Virus record (IMG/VR): IMGVR_UViG_3300048582_000083
Span: 1-30,041 of that record
Source of the DNA: a virus
DNA: 30,041 nt
Reading direction: 5' to 3' (one strand)
Below are positions 16,001 to 23,576 of the stretch, one piece after another. The number at the start of each line of letters is the position of its first letter. The stretch's first letter is position 1. The translations under genes and the position numbers were made by a program. Below the pieces are notes generated by a model, which worked only from the letters and a program-made list of their open reading frames with translations, had not been told where the DNA came from and searched no databases.

Positions 16001-16008
16001 TATTTAGC
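16001..16008 (-). promoter_or_regulatory. late-type promoter box GCTAAATA
   Basis: C-variant of the late octamer, in the sequence ATGCTAAATAC. The 54-residue gene starts 97 nt further, after a 7-bp hairpin (TTGATAG / CTATCAA) that may shape the leader. Confidence 0.4.
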
Positions 16009-16017
16009 ATTATAAAC

Positions 16018-16239
16018 CTATTCCCCATATCTCAGTCGGAAATATAGTGCATCCGTTTCGTTGTTAAAGAAAAAGAATTTATCGTTATATGTATAAGTGT
16101 CAATTACATGAGACTCTAGTTCGTATGCAATATCGTGTATTTCTTCCCAATTACAACTGTGGCTTAATCGAATTTTCATCTTATGTTCTGCATAATTACG
16201 AATAGCCTGATAGTGTTTATACTTGCGCTTCGTTGTCAT
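16018..16239 (-). CDS. small basic/aromatic hypothetical protein
   Basis: 73 residues rich in Tyr, Phe, His and Lys (N-terminal TTKRKYKHYQAIRNYAEHKM; later NDKFFFFNNETDALYFRLRY). Not recognised. It begins inside the last codons of the lipase gene (23-nt overlap), so it is probably expressed by translational coupling. No signal peptide or membrane segment. The last part, with FFFNNETDALYFRLRYGE, resembles a short beta-alpha unit with a conserved-looking aromatic core, but no family is claimed. Confidence 0.6.
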   Translation of the reverse strand: MTTKRKYKHYQAIRNYAEHKMKIRLSHSCNWEEIHDIAYELESHVIDTYTYNDKFFFFNNETDALYFRLRYGE

Positions 16240-17020
16240 TACTATCCTCGCGCTTATTCAATAAAAAATTGCTCAGTCGTTCTGCCATTTTAATATTATC
16301 GTCGTCGATCTCTATATGATTGCCAACAACGCCTTGCAGATAAGTTCGCAGACGGTGAGATTCCCAACTATGTTTTAGACCATTTATGCATAGTGATTCG
16401 CCGAGGTGCTTGTATCCCATAAACTCTGGTGGCACATTACAAACATAATCGTTCGTTGCGTGTACCCTAGTGATGTTAACATCTTTAAGGATATCATTTA
16501 CTTCACTTGCATTAACTGCCCTAGGGGAACCAAACGTGCAAATATCGCTAGGCTGATATAGCAGTGCCATTATTATTGCAAGTGCGCCGCCTAAAGAATG
16601 GCCGGTATATAATAAACGCTTCCCGGGGGTAACTTCGGCTAAGTCAAGCAATAACCGATTGGAAACTTTTTCCAATGTTTCGGAAAATCCGCAATGGACG
16701 TTAAAACCTTTATACTTTGTTTTCCATGCTCGTATATCTGCTTTAAGTTCTTTCCACTTATCTACTTCTCGCCCTTTAAAACTTATTACGGCAAAAGTAT
16801 CAAACTCGGCAAAAAATGCCTGCACTCCCTGCTTGCTATACACAGAATTAGCTATTGCCCCCATGCTGCTGAGCTGAGTGCTGATATATGTAGGACTAAA
16901 ATATGCTAACTGTGCAAAATATAAAGATATTAGTAAAAAATCATTTCGTATTTCTTTGTCAATACTCGAATCTTCTAAACTTTTATTAATTTGTTTTTGG
17001 AAAGAGTAGAAGGTTGTCAT
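16217..17020 (-). CDS. class 3 lipase family protein
   Basis: 267 residues of an alpha/beta-hydrolase of the class 3 lipase family (Pfam Lipase_3). The nucleophile elbow GHSLGG is at 140-145 with Ser142; TFGSPRAVN at about 162-170 is the strand-turn typical of the family; THE acidic residue is Asp191 in ATNDYVCNVPPE; the His is 217 or 222 in KHSWESHRL. No signal peptide, so it acts in the cytoplasm or is released on lysis. It could cleave phospholipid or other acyl esters, affecting membrane integrity. AAGGA precedes the ATG and a GCTAAATA box is 27 nt upstream, suggesting late expression. Confidence 0.88.
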   Translation of the reverse strand: MTTFYSFQKQINKSLEDSSIDKEIRNDFLLISLYFAQLAYFSPTYISTQLSSMGAIANSVYSKQGVQAFFAEFDTFAVISFKGREVDKWKELKADIRAWKTKYKGFNVHCGFSETLEKVSNRLLLDLAEVTPGKRLLYTGHSLGGALAIIMALLYQPSDICTFGSPRAVNASEVNDILKDVNITRVHATNDYVCNVPPEFMGYKHLGESLCINGLKHSWESHRLRTYLQGVVGNHIEIDDDNIKMAERLSNFLLNKREDSNDNEAQV

Positions 17021-17046
17021 GTGTTGTCTGTCCTTAGCACTTTACC

Positions 17047-17097
17047 TTATTTAGCATTATTTGCTGCACCTGAGTTCCCCATCTCAAGTTCCCCCAC
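17047..17097 (-). CDS. candidate 16-residue micro-ORF (GTG start)
   Basis: GGAGG stands 7 nt before a GTG; the frame reads MGELEMGNSGAANNAK and stops inside the late-type box of the lipase gene. Good ribosome site, but no homology can be judged at this size. The same DNA forms a hairpin (ACTTGAG with CTCAGGT), which may be the real signal. Confidence 0.2.
   Translation of the reverse strand: MGELEMGNSGAANNAK
17048..17055 (-). promoter_or_regulatory. late-type promoter box GCTAAATA (lipase)
   Basis: C-variant octamer 27 nt before the lipase ATG. It shares ATGCTAAATA with the box at 16001-16008. Confidence 0.5.
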
Positions 17098-17117
17098 CTA
17101 GATACCTCCGCAGTTAC

Positions 17118-17246
17118 TTACCCGCTTGTAGAAGGCAGTACTGCAAAGAACCACGTCGCTAGCATTATCAAGGCCATAACAGACAATTGGCCCGACGGCA
17201 TTCTTCTAGGTTCGCAACCGGTGCCACAAGCACCGCAACAAATAAT
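17118..17246 (-). CDS. candidate Cys-rich, single-membrane-segment micro-ORF
   Basis: Open frame directly after rIIB, in the same frame. It has four cysteines in IICCGACGTGCEPRR followed by a hydrophobic stretch (SVMALIMLATWFFAVLP). The only ATGs are internal: one at 17201 gives 27 residues without the Cys cluster and has no clear ribosome site, while the full frame would need ATT. Two short hairpins (CGGTGC with GCACCG; GGTT with AACC) lie in the Cys-coding part, so this could instead be a 3' structure of the rIIB message. Confidence 0.25.
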   Translation of the reverse strand: MICCGACGTGCEPRRMPSGQLSVMALIMLATWFFAVLPSTSG

Positions 17247-17258
17247 TCAACTCTTAAA

Positions 17259-18056
17259 TCAGGCTTGCTCTTGCACGACTTCAGTAAACGCTTCTTTCAA
17301 AATGCCTGGCGTATGCACTGACAATACTTCGTATGTGCAAGCACGACCTTTCTGATTGTTGTAGTCGATCGGAATAGACACTACGTCTTTCGGATTAATC
17401 TTCAAAATCAGCAACGGCCCATTACCACCGAATCCACTGTGTTGTAGATACTCGAGCGATGCAAAGTGCAAACCTCTAGAACAAGTGTTGTTAGCATTAT
17501 CGTCGACTGTATTGCGCTCCATCGACGGCTTATCGCCTACGTTGTTACGCATGGTGCCGGTATGGCAATCAACGAAATCACCGCGGAAAAAGCCTTTGTC
17601 AACGTTATCTTCCTCTACAAACTTAACTTTCTTGTAGGCAAGGAAATGACCGTCGGGCGTCAGCGGCAATTGATTCTTTTCAAGGAAGCCATATAACTCC
17701 TCGACGGCACGATAACTCGGATTCAGCATCACGTTTTCCATGAAATTAACCATGGGTGAAATCTCGAAGCCGTCTTCGTACATTTGCAGAAGGCGTTTTG
17801 CCAGAGAGTTATGAAATTCACGGCCGTCCCAGAAAATAGTGCCGTTAACGATAGTCAGCTTACCGCAAGCGTAGTTAGTCAAAGACTTAGTCACGTCAAC
17901 TAGCAGAGCAGCGTCGTCCCAGCGTTGTTCTTTAATCGCTTCGAGAATCTTTGCATAGTTAATATGCGAATGTTTGTTAATCGTGTAGCTAACATTATCA
18001 ACCATCAGGATGAGATTGTCGCTTTGCATGATAAACGGCAGTGGAGTGTTATTCAT
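17259..18056 (-). CDS. rIIB: rIIB-like protein
   Basis: 265 residues, related to T4 rIIB and rIIB-like proteins of large phages. The N-terminal segment has a DNLILMVDNVSYTINKHSHI-type opening and WDDAALLVDVTKSL (about 46-59); the second half has a domain with YGFLEKNQLPLTPDGHFLAYKK (about 123-144, in two parts) and the YLQHSGFGG/GPLLILKINPKDVVSIP stretch found in rIIB proteins. Its ATG overlaps the end of rIIA by 8 nt and GAGG lies in the rIIA coding end, so the pair is translationally coupled as in T4. In T4 rIIA and rIIB are membrane-associated and counter lambda RexAB exclusion; the molecular activity is unresolved. Confidence 0.82.
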   Translation of the reverse strand: MNNTPLPFIMQSDNLILMVDNVSYTINKHSHINYAKILEAIKEQRWDDAALLVDVTKSLTNYACGKLTIVNGTIFWDGREFHNSLAKRLLQMYEDGFEISPMVNFMENVMLNPSYRAVEELYGFLEKNQLPLTPDGHFLAYKKVKFVEEDNVDKGFFRGDFVDCHTGTMRNNVGDKPSMERNTVDDNANNTCSRGLHFASLEYLQHSGFGGNGPLLILKINPKDVVSIPIDYNNQKGRACTYEVLSVHTPGILKEAFTEVVQEQA

Positions 18057-20253
18057 TTGGTATTACCTCTGTGTTGTTGTCGATTAATTTAATATAGCCT
18101 AGCAAACGGTCTACTGCGGTCCTGCTACTAAGGTCGCTTCCGTGACCAGCACCTTCCAAAAACTTCAGCATCGGATACTTATCAAACAATGCTTCGTATC
18201 GTGCTTTTACATCTTTGCTGATATCAGTTGCAGTATGCTTAACATCAAATACCTGCATAAGCTCTTTGTATGCAATTGCTTGTGTATCTTTGTTACTGTG
18301 AAAATTGCCCATAACCGCAGCAGTTTCTTCGCAAAACTTACGATAAGTAGAGTCTGCGTCTAACGCCTCGATATACTTAACTACTGTTTCGTTTACTATA
18401 TCGCGGGATACAATGCCTTTGTAGATTGGTACATACAGTTCCTTAACATCGTATGCGTTGAGAATCTTAGCAATTTCAGTGTATGCACACTTCCAATTCT
18501 TACGCTTCTTAATTTCTTCCATTGCGCCTTTACGGACACCGTAAATATCGCGGGCGTTAAGTATACCGGATGCGGTTAAGTTCCGCATAGTGCTGCCTAA
18601 GAAGTCATAATTTTCCGTACCGTTTTTAGTAAGCACAGTGTAATTAGAAAGCGGAACATACCAGTATTCCTTTGCAGGATCTTCTGTGAAATCTTTCTGC
18701 ACCATCAGGTAAGGCGTACCGTTTCTGTCGTGATAGCCGCGCGCCTTACAAGTAAGGATGTCATGCTTGTTACTAATTTTACGAGGCTCCACTGCAAACT
18801 CCGATGCTTTTACAACTGGTGCCGGTGGGTTGCATAGTTGATCGAACACTGCCTTATATAGTGCTTCGCTGTCTTTGCATTCCTTATCGGTAGTCAGCAT
18901 AATAATAACTTGATCGTGCTTGCCGTGGTCGCGATAGTGATTACGAACCCGAGCCATAAGTTTCTTCTCGTTGTCGTTTGTTACAAACACTAAGCTAGTG
19001 GGCGTCAACGGTACAGTGTGATGACTGTACGGAATAGGCTCGCCGGCATCGTTATTATCATACGAATCGTACGGCATTATTTCGCGCACAGCAGCCTTGC
19101 GCCATGTATCAACCTTAAACACACGGATGTCTAGGCCCTTACGCTTGTACTCGAAACGATCCAGCTTCAACGCATCGGAATAAATAATACTATTGAGACG
19201 GTGAACCGTGTCTCGAGTTAACAGCTTAGACACGCCGTCGTCGACGAGTTTCTTAGTAGCAGCAGCAAAGATTTCTTCGCGTGAAAAGCTCATAATCTTC
19301 AGTGCCTTTTCCCACTCGCAAGTAATTGGCAAAATTGTGCTGTTAACAAATTCTGCAATGTCGTCGCGAATAGTTTCGTAACGGGCAACAATCGCCTTAA
19401 CAGTTGCATCGGTGTAGGACAGTTCTTCGCGACTAGCAGCAATCTCAACATCACCGATGTTGAACTCGATTATCAATGGGCAGCGCATCAAACTCTCAAG
19501 GTGTTCGTATTCTTCCGACTTAGGCAGACTAATCGGATATGCAATGTTACCTTGCACAGCAACAGGGCGATGCATATTTGCAAGATGCACCCCGGGTGAA
19601 ATGTCTGCTGTTTTAATCTCGGGCAACTTTTCACGGTAATCGGTGTTACCGGTAACATCCGGCTTGAGCTTAAACCACTTGAACACTTCCCTTGCTTCTT
19701 CTACGAAGCGATAAATGTCGTTGCGATCGGTTACGGAGAATTTTACTTCAACGCCGTTTGGCTCGTCAGTATCGCAAGAACCAAATTCTGCAATAGCTGG
19801 GCAACCGGTTGCATCGATATATGCAGTGTAGATTCGCTGTACGCCGTTTTGGATAGCAGTAACAGTGAAGTTATCTGTGTAGCTGAACGGTGACTTAGAA
19901 CCCAAGCCCAAAGCACCGATGTAATCGTTGGAGCCTTGCTTAGTAGATTCGAAGTAGCGAGTGTAGACGGTCATTACGTCTTCGGCGGACAAGCCGGTAC
20001 CGAAGTCGCGCACTGAGAAGAAAGGTTCAATTGCGTTAGGCAAGTGGACCGCGAACGGTACGTCTGCCTTGCCGGCGGCAACATGGGAGTCGACCGCATT
20101 GCAGGACAGTTCGCGAACGATAGCCTTAATCTTGTTAGAGTAAAGACCGCTGGACAGAATCCGAAACGAGTGAACAGATGCTTTAATGGTGAACTGGCCG
20201 GTGGCACCGACGTTGCCCATTTCAAGTTCAGGTGCGTTAGTTGCAATTTTCAT
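18049..20253 (-). CDS. rIIA: rIIA-like protein (GHKL ATPase)
   Basis: 734 residues, similar in length to T4 rIIA (725). The N-terminal third is a GHKL ATPase: N-box RELSCNAVDS at 48-57, G1 box VRDFGTGLS at 81-89 with Asp83, and G2 box GALGLGSKSPFSY at 113-125. Then comes a second domain with VEVKFSVTDRNDIYRFVEEA and a long variable C-terminal part. It heads the rIIA-rIIB pair under a perfect sigma70 promoter, matching early expression in T4. The family is linked to defence against host exclusion systems and lysis timing; a direct biochemical role is not established. Confidence 0.88.
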   Translation of the reverse strand: MKIATNAPELEMGNVGATGQFTIKASVHSFRILSSGLYSNKIKAIVRELSCNAVDSHVAAGKADVPFAVHLPNAIEPFFSVRDFGTGLSAEDVMTVYTRYFESTKQGSNDYIGALGLGSKSPFSYTDNFTVTAIQNGVQRIYTAYIDATGCPAIAEFGSCDTDEPNGVEVKFSVTDRNDIYRFVEEAREVFKWFKLKPDVTGNTDYREKLPEIKTADISPGVHLANMHRPVAVQGNIAYPISLPKSEEYEHLESLMRCPLIIEFNIGDVEIAASREELSYTDATVKAIVARYETIRDDIAEFVNSTILPITCEWEKALKIMSFSREEIFAAATKKLVDDGVSKLLTRDTVHRLNSIIYSDALKLDRFEYKRKGLDIRVFKVDTWRKAAVREIMPYDSYDNNDAGEPIPYSHHTVPLTPTSLVFVTNDNEKKLMARVRNHYRDHGKHDQVIIMLTTDKECKDSEALYKAVFDQLCNPPAPVVKASEFAVEPRKISNKHDILTCKARGYHDRNGTPYLMVQKDFTEDPAKEYWYVPLSNYTVLTKNGTENYDFLGSTMRNLTASGILNARDIYGVRKGAMEEIKKRKNWKCAYTEIAKILNAYDVKELYVPIYKGIVSRDIVNETVVKYIEALDADSTYRKFCEETAAVMGNFHSNKDTQAIAYKELMQVFDVKHTATDISKDVKARYEALFDKYPMLKFLEGAGHGSDLSSRTAVDRLLGYIKLIDNNTEVIPNE

Positions 20254-20288
20254 GTGTAGCTGCCTATGTAGTTTAATTTACAGTTCGC

Positions 20289-20317
20289 ATTATACATAGT
20301 TCTGCACGATATGTCAA
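20289..20317 (-). promoter_or_regulatory. sigma70-type promoter of rIIA
   Basis: TTGACA (20317-20312), 17-nt spacer, TATAAT (20294-20289), 35 nt before the ATG. The -35 overlaps the stop codon of the upstream HNH gene. Confidence 0.9.
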
Positions 20318-20868
20318 CCTTTTTGGTGAACTTTTTCGTACCTTGCGCAAGATTCGTCTACTGTTTTTAGGAAATCCTGGGTCTCAGCGGCTGTTGTTAT
20401 GTTATATTTCTGTGTAACTTCTTTCCATTTGGTGCTATATTCGCACCAATACGATGTATCTGCTGGCATCCACTCTTCAGGAGGCGAATCTCCCTTGGAG
20501 CGATTCTCTAACTTAGATGCAACTATAAGATTGAGCGGATCATTTGCGAACTCTGTTTTCCGTTCTCTTGTCCATCCTTGTGCGCCATTGTACCAAGCAT
20601 AATTCAAAGGCACTACATGGTCAATATCTATTTCAGGTGCGTTGATTTCATAGGTGCCGGAATAAGGTAAAAACCACAATCCAGTAGATACTTTACAAGG
20701 AAAATCCTTATCGACTACTGCTGCACCTTGCGCTATCAATATTTCAACACGAGTATTTTGACAATCTCGGTCAGCGTCAATCCAGCCCCTAAAGTCTTTA
20801 CGTGCTGCTATCGCATTCGTCGACAGGAGGCATAAAATAATCAAGCAACTGTGTGTGAAACGATTCAT
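20314..20868 (-). CDS. exported HNH-family nuclease (GmrSD/DUF1524-C-like)
   Basis: 184 residues with a Sec signal peptide (hydrophobic core CLIILCLLSTNAIA, cut near residue 21). The mature protein holds the HNH core DIDHVVPLNY (81-90), then RERKTEFANDPLNLIV (about 101-116) and NRSKGDSPPEEWMP with the final Trp/Cys segment YWCEYSTKWKEV. This order (DHVVPL, N-x-x-N, KGD, EW-P, YWC-Y-x-x-W) is the secreted HNH family often annotated as DUF1524/GmrSD C-terminal. It would act in the periplasm, cutting host debris or incoming DNA of competing phages. AAGGAAAG precedes the ATG. The first 71 nt overlap the upstream gene in another frame. Confidence 0.82.
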   Translation of the reverse strand: MNRFTHSCLIILCLLSTNAIAARKDFRGWIDADRDCQNTRVEILIAQGAAVVDKDFPCKVSTGLWFLPYSGTYEINAPEIDIDHVVPLNYAWYNGAQGWTRERKTEFANDPLNLIVASKLENRSKGDSPPEEWMPADTSYWCEYSTKWKEVTQKYNITTAAETQDFLKTVDESCARYEKVHQKG

Positions 20869-21193
20869 CTGCTTTCCTTTCTTGCATTGTTAAACGATTG
20901 TCACCGGACCTTGTTGTCAATCTGCGGGGATTGCCGCACATTGGGCAGCGTGGGACGCCGCAATCGGTGAAAGAAAGATTGCGCCACCGCCCTAACGCCC
21001 TAGCAGACGGTGGAGCATAATTGGATCCATAAGCGGGATGTTCTTCGTATGCTAAACCCAATAGCATAGACATCACTGCATCTGCAGGTCGGCGGTACTT
21101 GTCGCTATAACCGCCTTTGTACATTTTATCTAAACGCATCTGGCGCTGGACGTACTTTTCGGTTAGGTACCGTCTTTCACCGCGATCGTGCAT
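20798..21193 (-). CDS. small zinc-ribbon-like basic protein
   Basis: 131 residues. The N-terminal half is basic (GERRYLTEKYVQRQMRLDKM), the centre is a helix, and residues about 98-110 hold DCGVPRCPMCGNPRR, a four-Cys-like cluster with three CxxC-spaced cysteines suggesting zinc binding. The C-terminus has RLTMQERKADESF. I recall small phage proteins with a CPMCGNPRR...LTMQERKA pattern of unknown function. GAGGAGG lies 5 nt before the ATG. Its 3' end overlaps the HNH gene by 71 nt, a long overlap for this genome, and both frames look genuine. Confidence 0.6.
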   Translation of the reverse strand: MHDRGERRYLTEKYVQRQMRLDKMYKGGYSDKYRRPADAVMSMLLGLAYEEHPAYGSNYAPPSARALGRWRNLSFTDCGVPRCPMCGNPRRLTTRSGDNRLTMQERKADESFHTQLLDYFMPPVDECDSST

Positions 21194-21211
21194 AATACCT
21201 CCTCACGGATA

Positions 21212-21466
21212 TTATATAGCTTTCGGGACTGGTCTCATCGGAACTGGGTTCTTATCCATCTTAATGTTCTTAAAGAGCACATTACCTTGCAATGCCTCAT
21301 ACGATGCAACACTAGATAATATATAGTATCTCCTTTCGTTATCTTGCGTTCTCTGTTGATCTGCTTGCGCTGTGCGAATTGTCTGCACTGCATCGGTAAT
21401 CAACGGATTTGCAAATACTGGCATGGCAAACATAGTTATTGCACACCCAATTAATAATTTTTTCAT
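21212..21466 (-). CDS. small exported (periplasmic) protein
   Basis: 84 residues with a clear Sec signal peptide, MKKLLIGCAITMFAMPVFA, cut near residue 19. The mature 65 residues are helical and polar (TDAVQTIRTAQADQQRTQDN) with a Pro-rich end (KNPVPMRPVPKAI). Not recognised. AGGT precedes the ATG and a GATAAATA box is 28 nt upstream, so it is a late exported protein. It sits in a run of envelope-directed genes. Confidence 0.65.
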   Translation of the reverse strand: MKKLLIGCAITMFAMPVFANPLITDAVQTIRTAQADQQRTQDNERRYYILSSVASYEALQGNVLFKNIKMDKNPVPMRPVPKAI

Positions 21467-21494
21467 AATATTACCTCAATAAGTTAATTTTACA

Positions 21495-21502
21495 TATTTA
21501 TC
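21495..21502 (-). promoter_or_regulatory. late-type promoter box GATAAATA
   Basis: Perfect octamer 28 nt before the 84-residue exported protein gene. Confidence 0.6.
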
Positions 21503-21535
21503 TAACACGGGGTCCCGGCATCGGTATAAACAGAC

Positions 21536-22114
21536 TCACGGGACTACGACCGATTTAAGTGCTGATCCACCAATTTCTTGCAAAGGTCCTAATGGTTTCT
21601 TTTGTTTAGTGTGACTATATACGTTAGGTTCGCCACTGAACGATTTATAAACTACCACATCATCCAATACAACGAACAACATGCTTGCTCTCCACCCTGT
21701 TAACTCCACTGTCCTCACAAACCCGAACAGGTCAGCAGTCGCATTGCCTATTCTTTTACCTTTAGTTTCCTCAAACATCATTACAAACGGTGAACAACGA
21801 TCTGTAGCAAGTATACATTTTTGTATTCCTGGTGGTACTTGCGATAACTGTATGCTGCTGTTTGGCATAAACTTAGGAACAATATCACTATACGATAGAA
21901 TCGTAACATTGTTTGCCATATACGGATCAAATCCCATTGCCCTTAATTCTGCAGAAGTGGTCTGATCTTCCTTAACATTATCAAATTTTGCCTTTATATC
22001 TTCAAATTTTACTTTGTGTTCTTCTAACTTAACTGTTTCTTCCGGTAACCACGAACTGCATGCAATAAGTTGTGTTAGTGCTAACGCTAGTACTAATCTA
22101 AATAGTTTTTCCAT
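21536..22114 (-). CDS. lipoprotein of unknown function
   Basis: 192 residues from the ATG at 22114; a longer upstream frame is open but crosses the divergent promoter region and lacks a ribosome site, whereas GAGG is 5 nt before this ATG. Lipobox LIAC gives a lipidated Cys at residue 19. After a charged helical linker, the C-terminal domain contains MGFDPYMANNVTILSYSDI, QVPPGIQKCILATDRC with a probable disulfide, TADLFGFVRTVELTGWRASM and KKPLGPLQEIGG. From memory, similar short lipoproteins occur in proteobacteria. A GCTAAATA box is 35 nt upstream. Role in the outer membrane is inferred only. Confidence 0.7.
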   Translation of the reverse strand: MEKLFRLVLALALTQLIACSSWLPEETVKLEEHKVKFEDIKAKFDNVKEDQTTSAELRAMGFDPYMANNVTILSYSDIVPKFMPNSSIQLSQVPPGIQKCILATDRCSPFVMMFEETKGKRIGNATADLFGFVRTVELTGWRASMLFVVLDDVVVYKSFSGEPNVYSHTKQKKPLGPLQEIGGSALKSVVVP

Positions 22115-22149
22115 ATTTACCTCGCTGTATGTGAATGTACTTGTACTGA

Positions 22150-22157
22150 TATTTAGC
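22150..22157 (-). promoter_or_regulatory. late-type promoter box GCTAAATA (lipoprotein), divergent pair
   Basis: C-variant octamer on the minus strand, 35 nt before the lipoprotein ATG. It is only 6 nt from the plus-strand GATAAATA box, forming a compact divergent promoter. Confidence 0.6.
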
Positions 22158-22163
22158 AAAAAA

Positions 22164-22171
22164 GATAAATA
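22164..22171 (+). promoter_or_regulatory. late-type promoter box GATAAATA (only plus-strand copy)
   Basis: Plus-strand GATAAATA 34 nt before the only plus-strand gene, oriented with that gene. This orientation match is the best evidence that the octamer is a promoter element and not a base-composition artefact. Confidence 0.7.
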
Positions 22172-22205
22172 CCTATAACAATAACTTAACAAGGAGGTAT
22201 ACCTA

Positions 22206-22826
22206 ATGGGTCGCCCTATAAAAAAAGATTGGTTCACTGCAAGATTCGGTCCAGTCCAAGGAAATTTAACTGTATTAACGTCAACCGGTCCTAAGGCAAT
22301 ACTATCGCAACCGGGTACCAGCACATACGAAGTTGCAATCGGTGAACACGTAACATTAGTAGATGATACACTACCACTAGCTGCTGGTCAATGTCAGTTA
22401 CAACACAACAATAAGTACGTAAGAACATTGGCCCAGTTCCAATTGTCCTATTTTGACGGAACTACTGCTCTGTGGAACGACGGTAGAGGCAACATCACCG
22501 GCACATTCAATCCAGCGTTAACATCCCAAGACAGCGACATCGGTGCTCCACCGGTGACACCGCCGCCTGCTGTTGTTCCTGCTACATTGGGCGCAATCGT
22601 TGTAGACGAAAATCAAGGCCCCGCTAATCCTGGCACAATTGCAAGTATCGCAGTCGCCACCGGTGGAGCAAATTATGTAACTGCACCGACAGTAACTATC
22701 ACCGGTGCAAACACAACACCTGCTACTGCCACTGCAACTATTTCAGGTGGTGTAGTAACTAATATTGTTATTACTAACCCTGGGGCTGGTTACGACGATT
22801 CTGCTGTTTCTGCAAGTTTGTCATAA
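22206..22826 (+). CDS. probable virion decoration/structural protein
   Basis: 206 residues and the only plus-strand gene. AAGGAGG lies 8 nt before the ATG. The N-terminal domain (about 1-110) begins [10 protein letters not shown] and is beta-rich; from memory, many T4-like phages of aquatic origin have small structural proteins starting MGRPIKK. A Pro-rich linker ([12 protein letters not shown] region, about 118-133) leads to a Gly/Thr-rich C-terminal domain of about 70 residues with [19 protein letters not shown] and [18 protein letters not shown], a repeat type seen in phage surface proteins. A strong convergent terminator follows. Exact role (head decoration, fibre accessory) is not determined. 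Confidence 0.6.
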   Translation: MGRPIKKDWFTARFGPVQGNLTVLTSTGPKAILSQPGTSTYEVAIGEHVTLVDDTLPLAAGQCQLQHNNKYVRTLAQFQLSYFDGTTALWNDGRGNITGTFNPALTSQDSDIGAPPVTPPPAVVPATLGAIVVDENQGPANPGTIASIAVATGGANYVTAPTVTITGANTTPATATATISGGVVTNIVITNPGAGYDDSAVSASLS

Positions 22827-22842
22827 TAATTATACTATGTAC

Positions 22843-22873
22843 AAAAAAGAAGCATTTTAATGCTTCTTTTTTT
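22843..22873. terminator. bidirectional terminator between convergent genes
   Basis: Perfect 14-bp inverted repeat (22843-22856 with 22859-22872), A-tract on one side and T-tract on the other, 16 nt past the plus-strand gene and about 10 nt past the PTH2 gene. Works for both strands. Confidence 0.9.
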
Positions 22874-22882
22874 GTGACTAAA

Positions 22883-23278
22883 TTATCTAAGTTTCAAATG
22901 TTTAGTGATTTTGTCAATTTCAGATGCTTCTGCTGGACCGATTGCTAATGTAGTATAAGTCGGCACACCGCCAAATTCAGTTAAACCTGCATCACGACAT
23001 AAAAAATGCAATAGTCCTGCTTCCTTAGCGCTTTCCGTTAATGCTAACAGTTCCGCTTCAGAATTGCAGCTTAGACAAATTTTAGTAAAGCGCACATTAA
23101 ACCATTCTTCTACAGTCGGAGTAAGCGGAATGACTTTCATCTTCTCACCGGCATCGGTTTCGGCTACGAAGGACTTAGAAAACACTGCGCCTAAGGATGC
23201 ATGCGCCACCATAGCAGATTCCTTTCCCCTTCGCATATTTAAATCTGTTCTTACTACAATAACTTGTTTGGTATTCAT
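22883..23278 (-). CDS. PTH2-type peptidyl-tRNA hydrolase
   Basis: 131 residues from the ATG at 23278, which overlaps the stop of the gene upstream (TAATG), so translation is coupled; a 14-codon upstream extension would run back into that gene and is rejected. PTH2 (Bit1/archaeal-type) hydrolases free tRNA from peptidyl-tRNA. Family features are KQVIVVRTDLNMRRGKESAM at residues 4-23 (the Lys-x-x-x-Gln/His substrate helix follows as VAHASLGAV), a central KICLSCNSEAELLAL, and AGLTEFGGVPTYTTLAIGP with the conserved DAGxTE and PT-TxLAIGP. Length fits. Bacteria mainly use the unrelated Pth, so a PTH2 on a phage is notable and fits the tRNA genes nearby. Confidence 0.8.
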   Translation of the reverse strand: MNTKQVIVVRTDLNMRRGKESAMVAHASLGAVFSKSFVAETDAGEKMKVIPLTPTVEEWFNVRFTKICLSCNSEAELLALTESAKEAGLLHFLCRDAGLTEFGGVPTYTTLAIGPAEASEIDKITKHLKLR

Positions 23279-23562
23279 TATCTCGGTTCCGGTATTTTGT
23301 CCATTTGTCTTGTAAACCATTCAAGTAAACATTTCTTTGTGCAAAAATAGGATTCTGCTTGACCTGGGCACTGATATTGAAATTTATCTTCCAGAAACAC
23401 AGAATCATAGTTCTCAAGCGTATCACTGTGACACGATATCGTTAAAAAGTGTTCTACTTTATTAGACATCGATGCACTGTCGTCCTTGCCTTTTAGCAAG
23501 CCGCCAAAGTTAATGCAAATAAAGTCGCCTTTAAGTTGTGTTCCGCAGTGTTGGCAGGTCAT
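23278..23562 (-). CDS. small zinc-finger-like protein
   Basis: 94 residues. Two Cys pairs flank a polar middle: MTCQHCGTQL at residues 1-10 and YFCTKKCLLEWF (about 73-84), the arrangement of a split zinc ribbon with CxxC and CxxxC. Two further Cys are at FICINF and QYQCPG. No signal peptide. It overlaps the PTH2 ATG by one base, so the two are expressed together. The ribosome site is weak. Function unknown; a nucleic-acid or protein adaptor is plausible. Confidence 0.6.
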   Translation of the reverse strand: MTCQHCGTQLKGDFICINFGGLLKGKDDSASMSNKVEHFLTISCHSDTLENYDSVFLEDKFQYQCPGQAESYFCTKKCLLEWFTRQMDKIPEPR

Positions 23563-23576
23563 GTTAACACCGAATA

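Noticed and set aside
22115-22324. N-terminal extension of the lipoprotein gene
   Set aside because: It would run through the divergent promoter and the start of the plus-strand gene; the ATG at 22114 has a ribosome site and a proper lipoprotein signal.
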